Shown one piece after another: positions 52,216-61,592 of a DNA stretch of 64,000 nt (the stretch's first letter is position 1; every line of letters starts with the position of its first letter). The position numbers and the translations under genes were made by a program. The notes under the pieces were generated by a model, which worked only from the letters and a program-made list of their open reading frames with translations, was not told the origin of the DNA and made no database searches. Source of the DNA: Aliisedimentitalea scapharcae (GTDB lineage Bacteria > Pseudomonadota > Alphaproteobacteria > Rhodobacterales > Rhodobacteraceae); the NCBI RefSeq assembly GCF_045277565.1, contig NZ_CP123585.1, positions 62,001 to 126,000 on the forward strand. The letters run 5' to 3'.

Positions 52216-53772
52216 TCAGTATTCCTGGTTCAACTCGTCTGCAGCGGGAATTTCGCGTTCGCGTCGCGCAATATAGTCGCGCAGTTCTTCGTCCTTGGCG
52301 ATGTCCAGTTTGGGTTCCTGATACTCGCTCAACAGTTTGCGGGCGTGGTTCAGGGCGCGTTCTGTGACTTCGATGCTGCCTTCAGCCACCCATTGTTCGA
52401 TCGAATTGTTGTCGAACAACTCTGGCATGAAAAATGCGGTTTGAAAGTTATCCTGTGTATGTGGGTGGCCCAGATAATGACCGCCGGGGCCAATGTCGCT
52501 GACGGCATCAATCGCCTGATCAAAGTCGTCCCAATTCAGCCCCTGTGCCATGCGATAGGCCATGGCACATTGTTCGCTATCAACGATGAACTTGGCCACG
52601 GAACAATGCATTCCGGCCTCGTTCCAGCCTGCTGAATGCCAGATATAGTTGGCCCCCGCGTGCATCACCGCCTGCAAGGTGGTGGCAGATTCATAACCGG
52701 CCTGGGCGTCAAATGTTTTGGCCCCACCCAACGTATTGGACGTCCGCCAGGGCACACCATAGTATCGTGCCATCTGACCGATCATGAAATTCATCTGGCT
52801 GATTTCGGGAGTGCCTGCCATCGGGGCACCCGATTTCATCGAGACCGTAGACAGATAGTGGCCGTAGATCGCAGGCGCACCGCGGCGGATCACTTGGGTA
52901 TAGGCCAATGCCGAAAGAGCTTCGGCATTCAATTGGGCAACAGAGGCTGCGACCGAGGCGGGTGTATTGGCCCCACCCAGGACAAAGGGAGAGCACAGCA
53001 CTGGTTGATTGCGACGGCTGAATGCCCGCATCGCCCCCAGCATGGTTTCATCCCAGACCAAGGGCGAGTTTCCGTTGATATTGCCGGTCGTGACCGGGTG
53101 GGTATCGATGAAATCTTCTCCAAACAGGATGGCGCACATGTCCATAACGTCTTCGGCGTTCTTGGGGCTGGTGGTCATGCCCATGAACATTTTGTCAGAG
53201 TGTTTCATCGACGAATAGGTGATACGCAGATGGCGCTGGCTGATCGGGTGATCATAGGGTTCTACGATGTGATGGGCCGAACTGTGCAGCGCAGGCATCA
53301 TGTGGCTGAGTTTGTGAAACATCGCCAGATCGTCCAGCATCGGATTGCGACGCACGTCGTCCAGATCACGCAGGAAAGGGGCCCCGGTCATCGGAACAAA
53401 CACCGAATTCCGACCTCCCAGCCGTACGCTTTTTTGCGGATCGCGGGCGTGATAGGTGAAATCACTGGGAATGGTCGAGATCAGGTCGCGCACAAGGGCC
53501 CGGTCTAGAAAAACGGTCTCATCCACAACCTTGGCCCCGATGCGTTTCCAGTCGGCCAGGGCGATGGGGTCACGAAAATGCACGCCAACATTTTCCAAAA
53601 TGTCCATGGATGCGTTGTCGATGCGCTCGACCTGACTGCCCGACATGATTTCGCACAGTGGCAAAGTGTTTTCCAACCCAGGCAGCATTTCGAAATTGGG
53701 TGCACTGCGCAGGGCGCGCCGTGCGTTGCGGCCTCCTGCGCGGCTGCGCGGTTTTGGGGTCTGATCATTCAT
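52216..53772 (-). CDS. MttB-family (trimethylamine methyltransferase-like) protein, non-pyrrolysine
   Basis: A 518-residue protein of the MttB/MtgB superfamily (TIM barrel). Typical segments are LENVGVHFRD, HLRITYSSMKHSDK, QLNAEALSALAYTQVIRRGAPAIYG-type runs and SDIGPGGHYLGHPHTQ near the end. The whole frame is read without an in-frame amber codon, so no pyrrolysine is used. Members such as MtgB transfer a methyl from glycine betaine, and MtpB from proline betaine, to a corrinoid protein. No corrinoid protein or reactivator gene is in the window. ATG 53772 is preferred. Confidence 0.88.
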   Translation of the reverse strand: MNDQTPKPRSRAGGRNARRALRSAPNFEMLPGLENTLPLCEIMSGSQVERIDNASMDILENVGVHFRDPIALADWKRIGAKVVDETVFLDRALVRDLISTIPSDFTYHARDPQKSVRLGGRNSVFVPMTGAPFLRDLDDVRRNPMLDDLAMFHKLSHMMPALHSSAHHIVEPYDHPISQRHLRITYSSMKHSDKMFMGMTTSPKNAEDVMDMCAILFGEDFIDTHPVTTGNINGNSPLVWDETMLGAMRAFSRRNQPVLCSPFVLGGANTPASVAASVAQLNAEALSALAYTQVIRRGAPAIYGHYLSTVSMKSGAPMAGTPEISQMNFMIGQMARYYGVPWRTSNTLGGAKTFDAQAGYESATTLQAVMHAGANYIWHSAGWNEAGMHCSVAKFIVDSEQCAMAYRMAQGLNWDDFDQAIDAVSDIGPGGHYLGHPHTQDNFQTAFFMPELFDNNSIEQWVAEGSIEVTERALNHARKLLSEYQEPKLDIAKDEELRDYIARREREIPAADELNQEY

Positions 53773-54016
53773 GACGCGATCTCCTTTGATCCAAACCCTA
53801 GGGGCGGAAACTGCGTCCGACGTGTAGAATTGCGAAATCCATTTGCAGATTGCGACCTGTTTGGGTCCAACAGCGAAAGTGTCCAGCCCACTGAACCCCG
53901 TCGAATCGGTATACGGTCGACCCCGCCACACTGGCCTGGTGATGTCGGGGCGAGGCACAGCGCCAAGCCGCTTGAACCCTGCTCAAACGCCTTGGTACCT
54001 GTGGGATATGCTGGAT

Positions 54017-55072
54017 TTAGTCGGAAGGCTGCTCGGCTTGGATCCGCCGGGCCACTTTTTGACGGAACCGCATCGCTCCTGCATCCAGTCCCAGGTTCAG
54101 ATACGCAGACTTGCGATTGGCCATTCCGCGCTGGACCTCTTCGAGCACTTCCTTGTCCTCGGTAAATGCCATGATCGCCCCTTCGAACATATGTTTGTCG
54201 ATCTCGGCGACGCCAGCATGGCGGTTGCGGTGCTGAAACCAGAAGTACAGCGAATTTTCATGATCCACTGGTGTGATGAAGTTGTAGGAAATGTTCACGA
54301 ATGCTTCGTCAGACAGCGGCCTGTCCGCGCCACCCTGTCCGGCGGGAGCATAGACCGACATGTTGATTGCTGTAGATGGCACCCGACATTCGTAATGCTG
54401 TTTGCGGTCACAATTGTCACCAAAGGTCAGCATCGATGCATAATAGGGTGCGGCTGGCTCTGAATGGATCCAGCGGAAGATCGTGACATGGTCGTCGCTT
54501 TCTTCCATCTCCAGTGGCCTGTTGTCGGTGCCGGCTCCGGCAAATGACGTCAGGTGGACCCACGCCACATGACTGGGATCCAGTAGGTTATCGGTGATAT
54601 AGAGATAGTTGCAGGCCATCCCCATTGATCCGCGTTCGGTGCGCCCCCATTGGGGATTGTCAAAGTTGGGGATGTCTATGATTTCGCCAGGGTCGGCAGT
54701 TTCTTCATCGCCCATCCAAATCCACAGGAACCCCCAACGATCTTCAACCGGATAGGATCGCACGGTCGCTCTTTTGGGGATCGCATTTTCCTGGGTTGGG
54801 GCGGCCACACAGGCACCGCTGCAATCAAAGGTCAGGCCATGGTACCCGCAGACCACGGTGCTGCCCTGGATTGACCCTCTGGACAGGGGCAGCTTGCGGT
54901 GTGGGCAGGCGTCCTCCAATGCGATGGGTTCACCGGACTCGCCACGAAAGATAACGACATCATCGCCCAGGAAACGGTTCGCCGTCAGGGATTGGCCAAA
55001 ATCTTCGCTCCGCCCGGCAACATACCAGCAGTTGCGAATGAAGCCGTCACTGCCCGTTAAATCGTTTTGCAT
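54017..55072 (-). CDS. Rieske oxygenase alpha subunit, N-demethylase/vanillate-demethylase type
   Basis: A 351-residue protein. The Rieske 2Fe-2S ligands are in ACPHRKLPLS and VCGYHGLTFDC (about residues 50-75). The non-heme iron site is in YITDNLLDPSHVAWVH (about residue 165). Family members demethylate N- or O-methyl groups with O2 and a reductase partner. Beside an HpbD-like epimerase, a betaine N-demethylase is the likely role. A paralog lies at 63004. No reductase gene is adjacent. Confidence 0.9.
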   Translation of the reverse strand: MQNDLTGSDGFIRNCWYVAGRSEDFGQSLTANRFLGDDVVIFRGESGEPIALEDACPHRKLPLSRGSIQGSTVVCGYHGLTFDCSGACVAAPTQENAIPKRATVRSYPVEDRWGFLWIWMGDEETADPGEIIDIPNFDNPQWGRTERGSMGMACNYLYITDNLLDPSHVAWVHLTSFAGAGTDNRPLEMEESDDHVTIFRWIHSEPAAPYYASMLTFGDNCDRKQHYECRVPSTAINMSVYAPAGQGGADRPLSDEAFVNISYNFITPVDHENSLYFWFQHRNRHAGVAEIDKHMFEGAIMAFTEDKEVLEEVQRGMANRKSAYLNLGLDAGAMRFRQKVARRIQAEQPSD

Positions 55073-55134
55073 GAAATATCTCCCGATTGCGATCCGACCT
55101 CGTGATTAGGTCTGGAGCGTATTTAACCATCAGT

Positions 55135-55146
55135 TGAAAAATTTCA
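55135..55146. promoter_or_regulatory. Palindromic site upstream of the Rieske gene
   Basis: TGAAA-AA-TTTCA in the AT-rich spacer between the XRE-cupin and Rieske genes. A related 12-base element, CTAAA-AA-TTTAG, lies before the Liv binding-protein gene (61382-61393). Both may bind the XRE-cupin regulator. Confidence 0.45.
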
Positions 55147-55197
55147 TATCAAGAAAAAATGTTCCGAGCAAGAAAAAACACGGCGCAAAGCCCGGCA

Positions 55198-55809
55198 TCA
55201 ATTCATATCTGCACTTTCCGCCTTGGAAATCACGGTTACGAATGTGACCTTGGGTGTCAGCAATTCCACAGGACCATGAGCGGCGTTGGACACAAAAGAC
55301 AAACTGTCTCCGGGCTTCATCGTGAACTGCCCATCGCCGCAACGATAAACCATCTCACCGTCCAGCACGTGAATGAATTCAATCCCGCGATGTTGGTACA
55401 ATGGCCGCTTGCTGAGCGGTTGTTCCAGTGTGACGGCAAAACTCTCAAAGCTGACATGGTTCGCATCGGCGCGTCCAACCAGTTTGTAGGAGTGGCCAAA
55501 GGCACTGCCTTGGCGTTGGACTTGAACGCCTTCGCCTGCAGGAACAAAAGAGACATCCGTCTTTTCCACGGTTCCGGCAAAGAAGTTGATCAGTGGCACG
55601 CCGATCGCTTCGGCCAGCGCCCCCAGTGTGGTTAACGACGCCGAAACCTGACCGCGTTCGATCTTGGAAATCATTGCTGTGGACACAGAGGCGCGTTTTG
55701 ACAATTCAGCCAAGGTCAATCCGGCGAGCATGCGGTCATTTTTGACAGCAGCACCGACGATCAGATCAAGAGATGGCCTGTCGTCCAAAGCCTTGCGGGG
55801 TTCTTTCAT
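55198..55809 (-). CDS. XRE-family regulator with a cupin sensor domain
   Basis: A 203-residue PuuR-like regulator. The HTH is LTLAELSKRASVSTAMISKIERGQVSASLTTL-type (residues about 28-60), followed by a cupin barrel with a His-Glu metal motif in YQHRGIEFIHVLDGEMVYR. ATG 55809 is chosen; upstream codons do not look like this family. It probably senses the substrate of the neighbouring cluster. Confidence 0.9.
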   Translation of the reverse strand: MKEPRKALDDRPSLDLIVGAAVKNDRMLAGLTLAELSKRASVSTAMISKIERGQVSASLTTLGALAEAIGVPLINFFAGTVEKTDVSFVPAGEGVQVQRQGSAFGHSYKLVGRADANHVSFESFAVTLEQPLSKRPLYQHRGIEFIHVLDGEMVYRCGDGQFTMKPGDSLSFVSNAAHGPVELLTPKVTFVTVISKAESADMN

Positions 55810-56242
55810 GATATCCTGTGGCGCGTTGTTTTGACTGGAACAGAGTTGCACGGAACGCCGCTCCTTGGAAGTCGTTGCCGTTGGCATTTTCCCATTTTCG
55901 CCAGAGCAGGGTCAGATTTTCACAGCTGCTGCTGTGGCAAAGGCGCAGCTGTCATCCCCGTTTCTTCAATCCATCCGTTGGCCGGGCGCGCCGTGAAGGA
56001 GCACGACGAAGAACAGCGGGGGCGATATCCAGAACATCGAGGCGCGCCAATAGTGTGTTCGCCGGGCCTGGGACCAGCACCGACAATGTCGATGGGGAGC
56101 GGGTCCATCCGATTGATCCTGTTGGGCGCACGGCAGAAACACAATGCTGGCCCCACAACATGAAGCACAATGCGCATTGCTGCGCATAGGGCGGCACGAC
56201 GAATGGAGCCATGGGGGATTGGCTATTGCCCCTGCCGCCGCC
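55810..56242. other. 433-base spacer between the XRE-cupin gene and the Liv operon end
   Basis: No gene is supported. A perfect 7-bp inverted repeat ATGCGCA-TTGC-TGCGCAT lies at 56170-56187, about 55 bases past the livF stop, and may end the Liv transcript or serve as an operator. Open frames in this stretch are rich in cysteine and proline and look non-coding. Confidence 0.45.
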
Positions 56243-56932
56243 TCAGACGCCCAAATATTGATTGGTCACATCATGAGACAGCTCGGCAAAGGCCCCGGTC
56301 CAGACAGATTTTCCTTTTTCCAGAATAACAGCCGTGTCAGCGACAGTGGACAATTCGCGTATGGATTTGTCGATGACCAGAATGGACAAACCAGCGTCTT
56401 GTTTCAACCGAGCGATGGCAGACCAGATTTCCTGGCGGATCACCGGAGCAAGCCCCTCGGTGGCTTCGTCCAAGATCAAAAGGCGCGGATTGATCATCAA
56501 GGCGCGCCCGATGGCCAGCATCTGTTGTTCACCGCCCGACAATGAAGCCGAAGATTGGTCCCGCCGTTCTGCCAGGCGTGGGAACAGGTCTGACACGGTC
56601 TCAAAGCTCCACGCGCCAGGACGCGCCGCTGCGATCAGATTTTCGTAGACTGTCAAGTTCGGAAAACACCGCCGCCCCTCTGGAACCAATCCGACGCCCA
56701 AACGGGCGACCCTGTGCGAAGGCAGGTGTGTCAGGTCTGTGCCGTCGAAATTCACAGCCCCGCCGCGGGCCTTTAGCATCTGGCATATGACTTTGACCGT
56801 GGTGGTTTTACCCATGCCATTGCGTCCCATCAGCGCAAGAACTTCGCCCGGTGCAATGTCCAGAGAGACATCGAACAACGCCTGTGAGGGACCATAAAAG
56901 GCGGATACATTGGTCAGCTTTAACAGGCTCAT
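56243..56932 (-). CDS. Branched-chain-type ABC transporter ATP-binding protein (LivF family)
   Basis: A 229-residue ATPase with Walker A GRNGMGKTT, the signature LSGGEQQMLAIGR and Walker B LLILDEATEGLAP. It overlaps the livG gene by 4 bases and is the last gene of the second Liv importer. Confidence 0.93.
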   Translation of the reverse strand: MSLLKLTNVSAFYGPSQALFDVSLDIAPGEVLALMGRNGMGKTTTVKVICQMLKARGGAVNFDGTDLTHLPSHRVARLGVGLVPEGRRCFPNLTVYENLIAAARPGAWSFETVSDLFPRLAERRDQSSASLSGGEQQMLAIGRALMINPRLLILDEATEGLAPVIRQEIWSAIARLKQDAGLSILVIDKSIRELSTVADTAVILEKGKSVWTGAFAELSHDVTNQYLGV

Positions 56933-57684
56933 GACAGGTCCTCCTCTCCCAAATAGGCTTCGCGGACCGCCGGATCGGACCGGATGTCATCAGCGGTTCC
57001 AGTCGCGACGATCTGGCCATAGACCAGCACGCTGATCCGATTGGCGAGCGAAAACACAACGTCCATATCATGTTCGATCAACAGGATCGGAGCCTGATGG
57101 CGCAATGTGTCCAAAACACCCGTCAGATGGTGCGACCCTTCGGCCCCCAGACCGGCCATGGGTTCATCCATCAGGAACACCCGCGGGTTCAGGGTCAGGG
57201 CGACTGCGACCTCCAGTTGACGTCTCTGACCATGAGACAGGTCGGCGGTTCGATAATTGGCAAAATCCTCCAACCCGACGCGGTCCAATGCCGTCATCGC
57301 GGTCTCCAGCAGGCCAGCGTCCTTCATCACCCGGTTGAACAGGCGAAACACTGTGCCACGTTTCCCCAGCGCACCGAGTACCACGTTCTGTAAAACGGTG
57401 AATTCCATCGCCAGAGACGAGATCTGGAACGTGCGCCCCAGTCCCTTTTGGGCGCGTTTCACTGCATCCAGTGGTGTGACGTTTTCGCCCTGAAACCAAA
57501 CCGTGCCGCTGTCAGATGCCTCGCTGCCCGCGATCTGTCGGATCAGAGTGGACTTCCCCGCACCATTGGGGCCGATCAAGGCGTGGATCTCGCCAGGACG
57601 CAGGTCCAGAGACACACCATTGGTCGCCTTGAGAGCGCCATAGGATTTATGCAGGTCCCGAACGTCCAGAATGGGCTTAGTCAT
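56929..57684 (-). CDS. Branched-chain-type ABC transporter ATP-binding protein (LivG family)
   Basis: A 251-residue ATPase with Walker A GPNGAGKST, the signature LSHGQRRQLEVAVAL and Walker B VFLMDEPMAGLG. It overlaps the livM gene end by 8 bases. Confidence 0.93.
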   Translation of the reverse strand: MTKPILDVRDLHKSYGALKATNGVSLDLRPGEIHALIGPNGAGKSTLIRQIAGSEASDSGTVWFQGENVTPLDAVKRAQKGLGRTFQISSLAMEFTVLQNVVLGALGKRGTVFRLFNRVMKDAGLLETAMTALDRVGLEDFANYRTADLSHGQRRQLEVAVALTLNPRVFLMDEPMAGLGAEGSHHLTGVLDTLRHQAPILLIEHDMDVVFSLANRISVLVYGQIVATGTADDIRSDPAVREAYLGEEDLS

Positions 57685-58660
57685 GGGCGACCTCCCGTCC
57701 GGCCAGCAGTTCGATCAGGCCACCACGGGCAAACAACACAACCGCCAACAGCAATCCACCCAGATAGATGTGCCAGAATTCGGAAATGCCACCCAGCACA
57801 TGTTCCAGCAGGATGAACAGGGCCGCGCCGACGACTGGCCCAAACAACCGGCCTACACCGCCAAGAATGACAAAAATCATGATCTCTCCGCTGGTTTGCC
57901 AACTGAACATTGCCGGGCTGACAAAACGGTTGAGATCCGCATAAAGCGCGCCGGACAAACCAGTGATCGCACCGGACAAGGTAAACGCCATCAACCGGAC
58001 GCGAAACGGTTCGACACCGACGGTTTGCACCCTTTCGGCATTCTGCCGTGCGGCGGACAGCACCAGGCCAAACGACGACCCCGCAACCCGTCCGGAAACA
58101 CCCAAAACCACCAGAAGCAACACAAAACAGATACCAAAGAACTGCATCGGATCCAGGGTGTTGAGGCCGGGGAATTCGTTGCGGACATAGATCGACAATC
58201 CGTCTTCGCCGCCATAAGCGGGCCAACTGATTGCAAAGTAATAGAACATCTGACCAAAGGCCAAGGTGATCATGATAAAATAGACGCCGGCCGTGCGCAG
58301 TGAAAGTGCGCCGATCAGCAAGGCCGCCAAGGCGCTGATTACAACAGCCAACACCCAAATCACAGGCATCTGGTTGCTGCCCTCGATCAGGAACGGCCAT
58401 TCCATCAGCGGGGAATAGTCCTGTGCGTGGCTGGCCAGGATGCCCATGGCATACCCGCCGATGCCAAAAAATGCAGCGTGACCAAAGCTGACCAAACCGC
58501 CCAACCCAAGAGCCAGGTTCAACCCGACCCCGGCGATGGCAAAGATGACAACCTTGGTTGTCAGCGAGATGATAAAGATCTCGCCGGTCGATTTTGCCCA
58601 CAGCGGCACGGCGATCAGCACCGCCAGAACCGCCAGATTGATCCATCGTTCACGTGTCAT
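57677..58660 (-). CDS. Branched-chain-type ABC transporter permease (LivM family)
   Basis: A 327-residue membrane protein with about nine helices, the LivM hallmark GGLVSFGHAAFFGIGGYA near residue 50 and GGVGRLFGPVVGAAL near the end. ATG 58660 has AAAGG 6 bases upstream; ATG 58675 overlaps livH further. Confidence 0.92.
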   Translation of the reverse strand: MTRERWINLAVLAVLIAVPLWAKSTGEIFIISLTTKVVIFAIAGVGLNLALGLGGLVSFGHAAFFGIGGYAMGILASHAQDYSPLMEWPFLIEGSNQMPVIWVLAVVISALAALLIGALSLRTAGVYFIMITLAFGQMFYYFAISWPAYGGEDGLSIYVRNEFPGLNTLDPMQFFGICFVLLLVVLGVSGRVAGSSFGLVLSAARQNAERVQTVGVEPFRVRLMAFTLSGAITGLSGALYADLNRFVSPAMFSWQTSGEIMIFVILGGVGRLFGPVVGAALFILLEHVLGGISEFWHIYLGGLLLAVVLFARGGLIELLAGREVAHD

Positions 58661-58661
58661 C

Positions 58662-59579
58662 TCAGGCCTTTCCATACAGTCCAGTTGGGCGGAACAGCAG
58701 GATGCCTGCCATCAACACATAGATTGACATCGACGCCAGCGAAGAGCCGACCGAATTGGCGGCCGCTGGGTCCATGAACAGGCCGAACACACCAGGCAGC
58801 AGCACGCGGCCAACAGTGTCGGTCAGGCCGACGAGAATAGACCCAACCAGCGCACCTTTGATCGAGCCGATACCGCCAATCACGATCACAACAAATGCCA
58901 GGATCAGCACAGGTTCTCCCATTCCGACCTGCACCGACTGGATCGCGCCCACCAATGCCCCGGCAAATCCGGCCAACGCGGCCCCCAAGGCAAACACCAA
59001 TGTATACAGCCGGGAGATATCCACGCCCAATGCGGCAATCATTTCACGATCGCTTTCACCGGCGCGAATACGGATACCGATACGGGTCCGGCGGATCAGG
59101 GCGAACAGTCCGACGGCAACAGTCAGACCAATGGCGATGATGGTTAAACGATACAGCGGATATTCGATCCCACCGGGCAGGCTGACCGGGCCCGAAAGGG
59201 CAGGGGGGACATCCAGAAACAGCGGGAATGACCCAAAGATCCACCGCGTGCCTTCGGAAAAGATCAGAATCAACGCGAATGTGGCCAGCACCTGATCCAG
59301 ATGATCCCGGTCATATAATCGGCGGATGATGGTGAATTCGACGATCGCACCGGCCAGCGCGGCCGCCATCAGACTGGCCGCCAGAGCCAGCACAAAGGAT
59401 CCGGTGGCCGCAGCCACGGCCGAGGCTGCAAAAGCACCGATCATATAGAGCGAGCCATGCGCCAGATTGATCAGCCCCATCACGCCAAAGATCAGAGTCA
59501 GCCCTGCCGCGGTCAGAAACAGCATGACGCCAAATTGCAGCCCGTTCAAAAGCTGTTCGAAGAAAAGAACGAATGTCAC
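58662..59579 (-). CDS. Branched-chain-type ABC transporter permease (LivH family)
   Basis: A 305-residue membrane protein with the LivH motifs LINLAHGSLYMIGAF near residue 37 and GGIGSIKGALVGS near residue 235. It follows the hypothetical gene by 54 bases. Confidence 0.92.
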   Translation of the reverse strand: MTFVLFFEQLLNGLQFGVMLFLTAAGLTLIFGVMGLINLAHGSLYMIGAFAASAVAAATGSFVLALAASLMAAALAGAIVEFTIIRRLYDRDHLDQVLATFALILIFSEGTRWIFGSFPLFLDVPPALSGPVSLPGGIEYPLYRLTIIAIGLTVAVGLFALIRRTRIGIRIRAGESDREMIAALGVDISRLYTLVFALGAALAGFAGALVGAIQSVQVGMGEPVLILAFVVIVIGGIGSIKGALVGSILVGLTDTVGRVLLPGVFGLFMDPAAANSVGSSLASMSIYVLMAGILLFRPTGLYGKA

Positions 59580-59633
59580 AGGATTTCTACTTTGTTTGTT
59601 TTGATCACGCCCGCGCTCTTGTGATCGCGGGGG

Positions 59634-60098
59634 TCAACCTTTGGACGTGTCAAAAGGCGGTGGAGAACAATCAACGTCTTTGTCAAATCGCCACAGTTTG
59701 ACGGACCAGGATTTATCCAGAGAGCGCCTGAGTTCATGCGATAGGCAATAGGACCGTGTCCTGAGATAGGGCGAGCCATCTTCAAGCGCGGTCTTGAAAG
59801 CCGCCATTTCTGCTTCGACTCGCGAATTTTCGACCAACACCAGTTCACCCCAATACAATTCGAAGAACCGGCGTTCGGCTGTTTTCCATTCAGGCGTGTC
59901 ACGACCGGCGGTCGCAAGAACGGAAACTGTGGAAACAGCGTCGCGATACATTTCCAGCTGATAGTCGAGAAATGGTCGCTTGGCCTCAAGACGTTTGCTG
60001 ATCAGAAACTCCGTCGCCCCCCAGGCGATACCCAAAAAGGCGACGAAGGTAGCCAGGAGCTTCAATTTGGCTTCCAGGGCCGAAGGCTCTTTTACCAT
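59634..60098 (-). CDS. Hypothetical single-pass membrane protein inside the Liv operon
   Basis: A 154-residue protein with one hydrophobic segment (LLATFVAFLGIAWGATEFLI, residues about 13-32) and then a charged helical region with no family I recognise. Its position between the binding-protein gene and livH, with short gaps, implies cotranscription with the importer. The topology suggests an inner-membrane anchor with a soluble domain. Confidence 0.7.
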   Translation of the reverse strand: MVKEPSALEAKLKLLATFVAFLGIAWGATEFLISKRLEAKRPFLDYQLEMYRDAVSTVSVLATAGRDTPEWKTAERRFFELYWGELVLVENSRVEAEMAAFKTALEDGSPYLRTRSYCLSHELRRSLDKSWSVKLWRFDKDVDCSPPPFDTSKG

Positions 60099-60125
60099 GT
60101 TGATCTCCTGATCCTTTGCCTATGC

Positions 60126-61262
60126 TTACATCTTGCAATCGGCGGCGTAGACGTCGGCATGGTTGCTCAGCGCAGTGCCGATGATTTTATTGGTGAACAC
60201 GTCACCTTCCTGAATCACCTCACGCACATAGATATTTTGGATTGGATGGTGGTTCGACCCAAAGGCGAAATCACCCCGGACACTGTCGAATTCCGCTGCT
60301 TTCAAAGCTGCTCGGAAAGCATCCTGATCGTTTACATCAGCCTTGGCCGCGGCGCTGATCAACAGGTTGGCCGTGTCGAAACCCTGGCTTGCATACAGGG
60401 AAGGCAAGCGGCCGTATTCGGCCTGGAAGCTTTCGACAAAAGCTGTGTTTGCCGCGTTGTCGATGTCCTTGTTCCACTGGCTGGTGTTTTTCACCCCCAG
60501 AGCGGCAGACCCAACAGCCTGCAAGATACCCTGATCAAAGCTGAAGGCAGGGCCGACAACGGGCAGGTCCACGCCACTGTCAGCATACTGCTTGAGGAAT
60601 GCGATCCCCATGCCGCCGGGTAGGAAGAAGAAGACGCTGTCTGCGCCGCTGGCGCGGATTTGGGCGATCTCGGCGGCGTAATCCTTTTGTCCCAGCTTGG
60701 TATAGACCTCACCGGCCAGTTCGCCACCATAAGTCCGTTTGTATCCTGTCAGCGCGTCCTTGCCGGCGGGGTAATTCGGCGCGAGAATAAAGGTGTTCTT
60801 ATAACCTTCGCTCTGGGCATAGGCCCCGGCCCCTTCGTGCAAGTTGTCATTCTGCCAGGCGACGTTGAAGTAGTTTTTGTGGCAGCGCTTCCCGGCCAGC
60901 GCCGAGGGACCTGCGTTTGGTGACAGATAGAATTTGCCCTGTGCGGTGGCGGAAGGCACTACGGCCATCGCCAGGTTGGACCAGATGATGCCGGTCAGGA
61001 CATCGACCTTTTCGGACTGAATCATCTTGTCAGACAGCTGAACCGCCACGTCGGGTTTGCGCTGGTCGTCTTCGATCACGACTTCGATGTCATCGCGGCC
61101 CGATTGTTTCATCGCCAGCATGAACCCGTCACGCACATCGATGCCCAGACCAGCGCCGCCGCCGGACAACGTGGTGATCATGCCAACCTTCAGCCCTTCG
61201 GCTTGGGCATTTGCGCCGAATGCGACAACTGCGGCAACCGCCGCCAGAGTTTTGAAATTCAT
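60126..61262 (-). CDS. Branched-chain-type periplasmic binding protein
   Basis: A 378-residue protein with a signal peptide (cleavage near AQAEG, residue about 21) and a Leu/Ile/Val-type binding fold (LKVGMITTLSGGGAGLGIDVRDG, then SDKMIQSEKVDVLTGIIWSN). It is the first gene of the second Liv importer. Context with the MttB, Rieske and HpbD genes suggests a betaine-like ligand. Confidence 0.92.
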   Translation of the reverse strand: MNFKTLAAVAAVVAFGANAQAEGLKVGMITTLSGGGAGLGIDVRDGFMLAMKQSGRDDIEVVIEDDQRKPDVAVQLSDKMIQSEKVDVLTGIIWSNLAMAVVPSATAQGKFYLSPNAGPSALAGKRCHKNYFNVAWQNDNLHEGAGAYAQSEGYKNTFILAPNYPAGKDALTGYKRTYGGELAGEVYTKLGQKDYAAEIAQIRASGADSVFFFLPGGMGIAFLKQYADSGVDLPVVGPAFSFDQGILQAVGSAALGVKNTSQWNKDIDNAANTAFVESFQAEYGRLPSLYASQGFDTANLLISAAAKADVNDQDAFRAALKAAEFDSVRGDFAFGSNHHPIQNIYVREVIQEGDVFTNKIIGTALSNHADVYAADCKM

Positions 61263-61592
61263 GTCCCTGTCCTCCCCTTGGGATCGTTTTTGCGCCCCTA
61301 CCGTAAGATCGGAATTCTGATCTTACAATTCGCAAAGGGTCTTGGAGACTATTCCGCACTGAATGGAATTAAAATTCAACCCTAAAAATTTAGAGCTTAA
61401 AGTAATTGGATTTTGGAGGGCTCATGCAGGCGTATCCAGCGTCGCCCATGGTCCCGTGGAGCATTGAATTAATTATATAATATGCAGTTTGAACGGGCAG
61501 GGCTCATGAAGCGGACTCTACTGAACCTCAAGGGTACAGGTTCCGCAAATGTAGTTGTCATGTTTAGTAATATGAAAGCGAAACCAGGCCGT
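61263..61592. promoter_or_regulatory. 330-base AT-rich control region of the second Liv operon
   Basis: No gene is visible. There are A+T-rich stretches around 61330-61400 and 61465-61490, GAATT-AA-AATTC near 61364-61375, and CTAAAAATTTAG at 61382-61393, which resembles the site before the Rieske gene. It must hold the promoter of the binding-protein gene. Confidence 0.5.

Noticed and set aside
52636..53508. A 290-codon open frame on the plus strand
   Set aside because: It is a shadow of the MttB-family gene; its composition is rich in Gly/Arg/His with no fold.
52216..53772. Pyrrolysine in the MttB-family protein
   Set aside because: The frame is continuous with no in-frame TAG before the stop, so no amber readthrough is needed.
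57681..58646. A 321-codon open frame on the minus strand
   Set aside because: It lies in another frame of livM, is rich in Arg/Trp/Cys, and lacks membrane helices.
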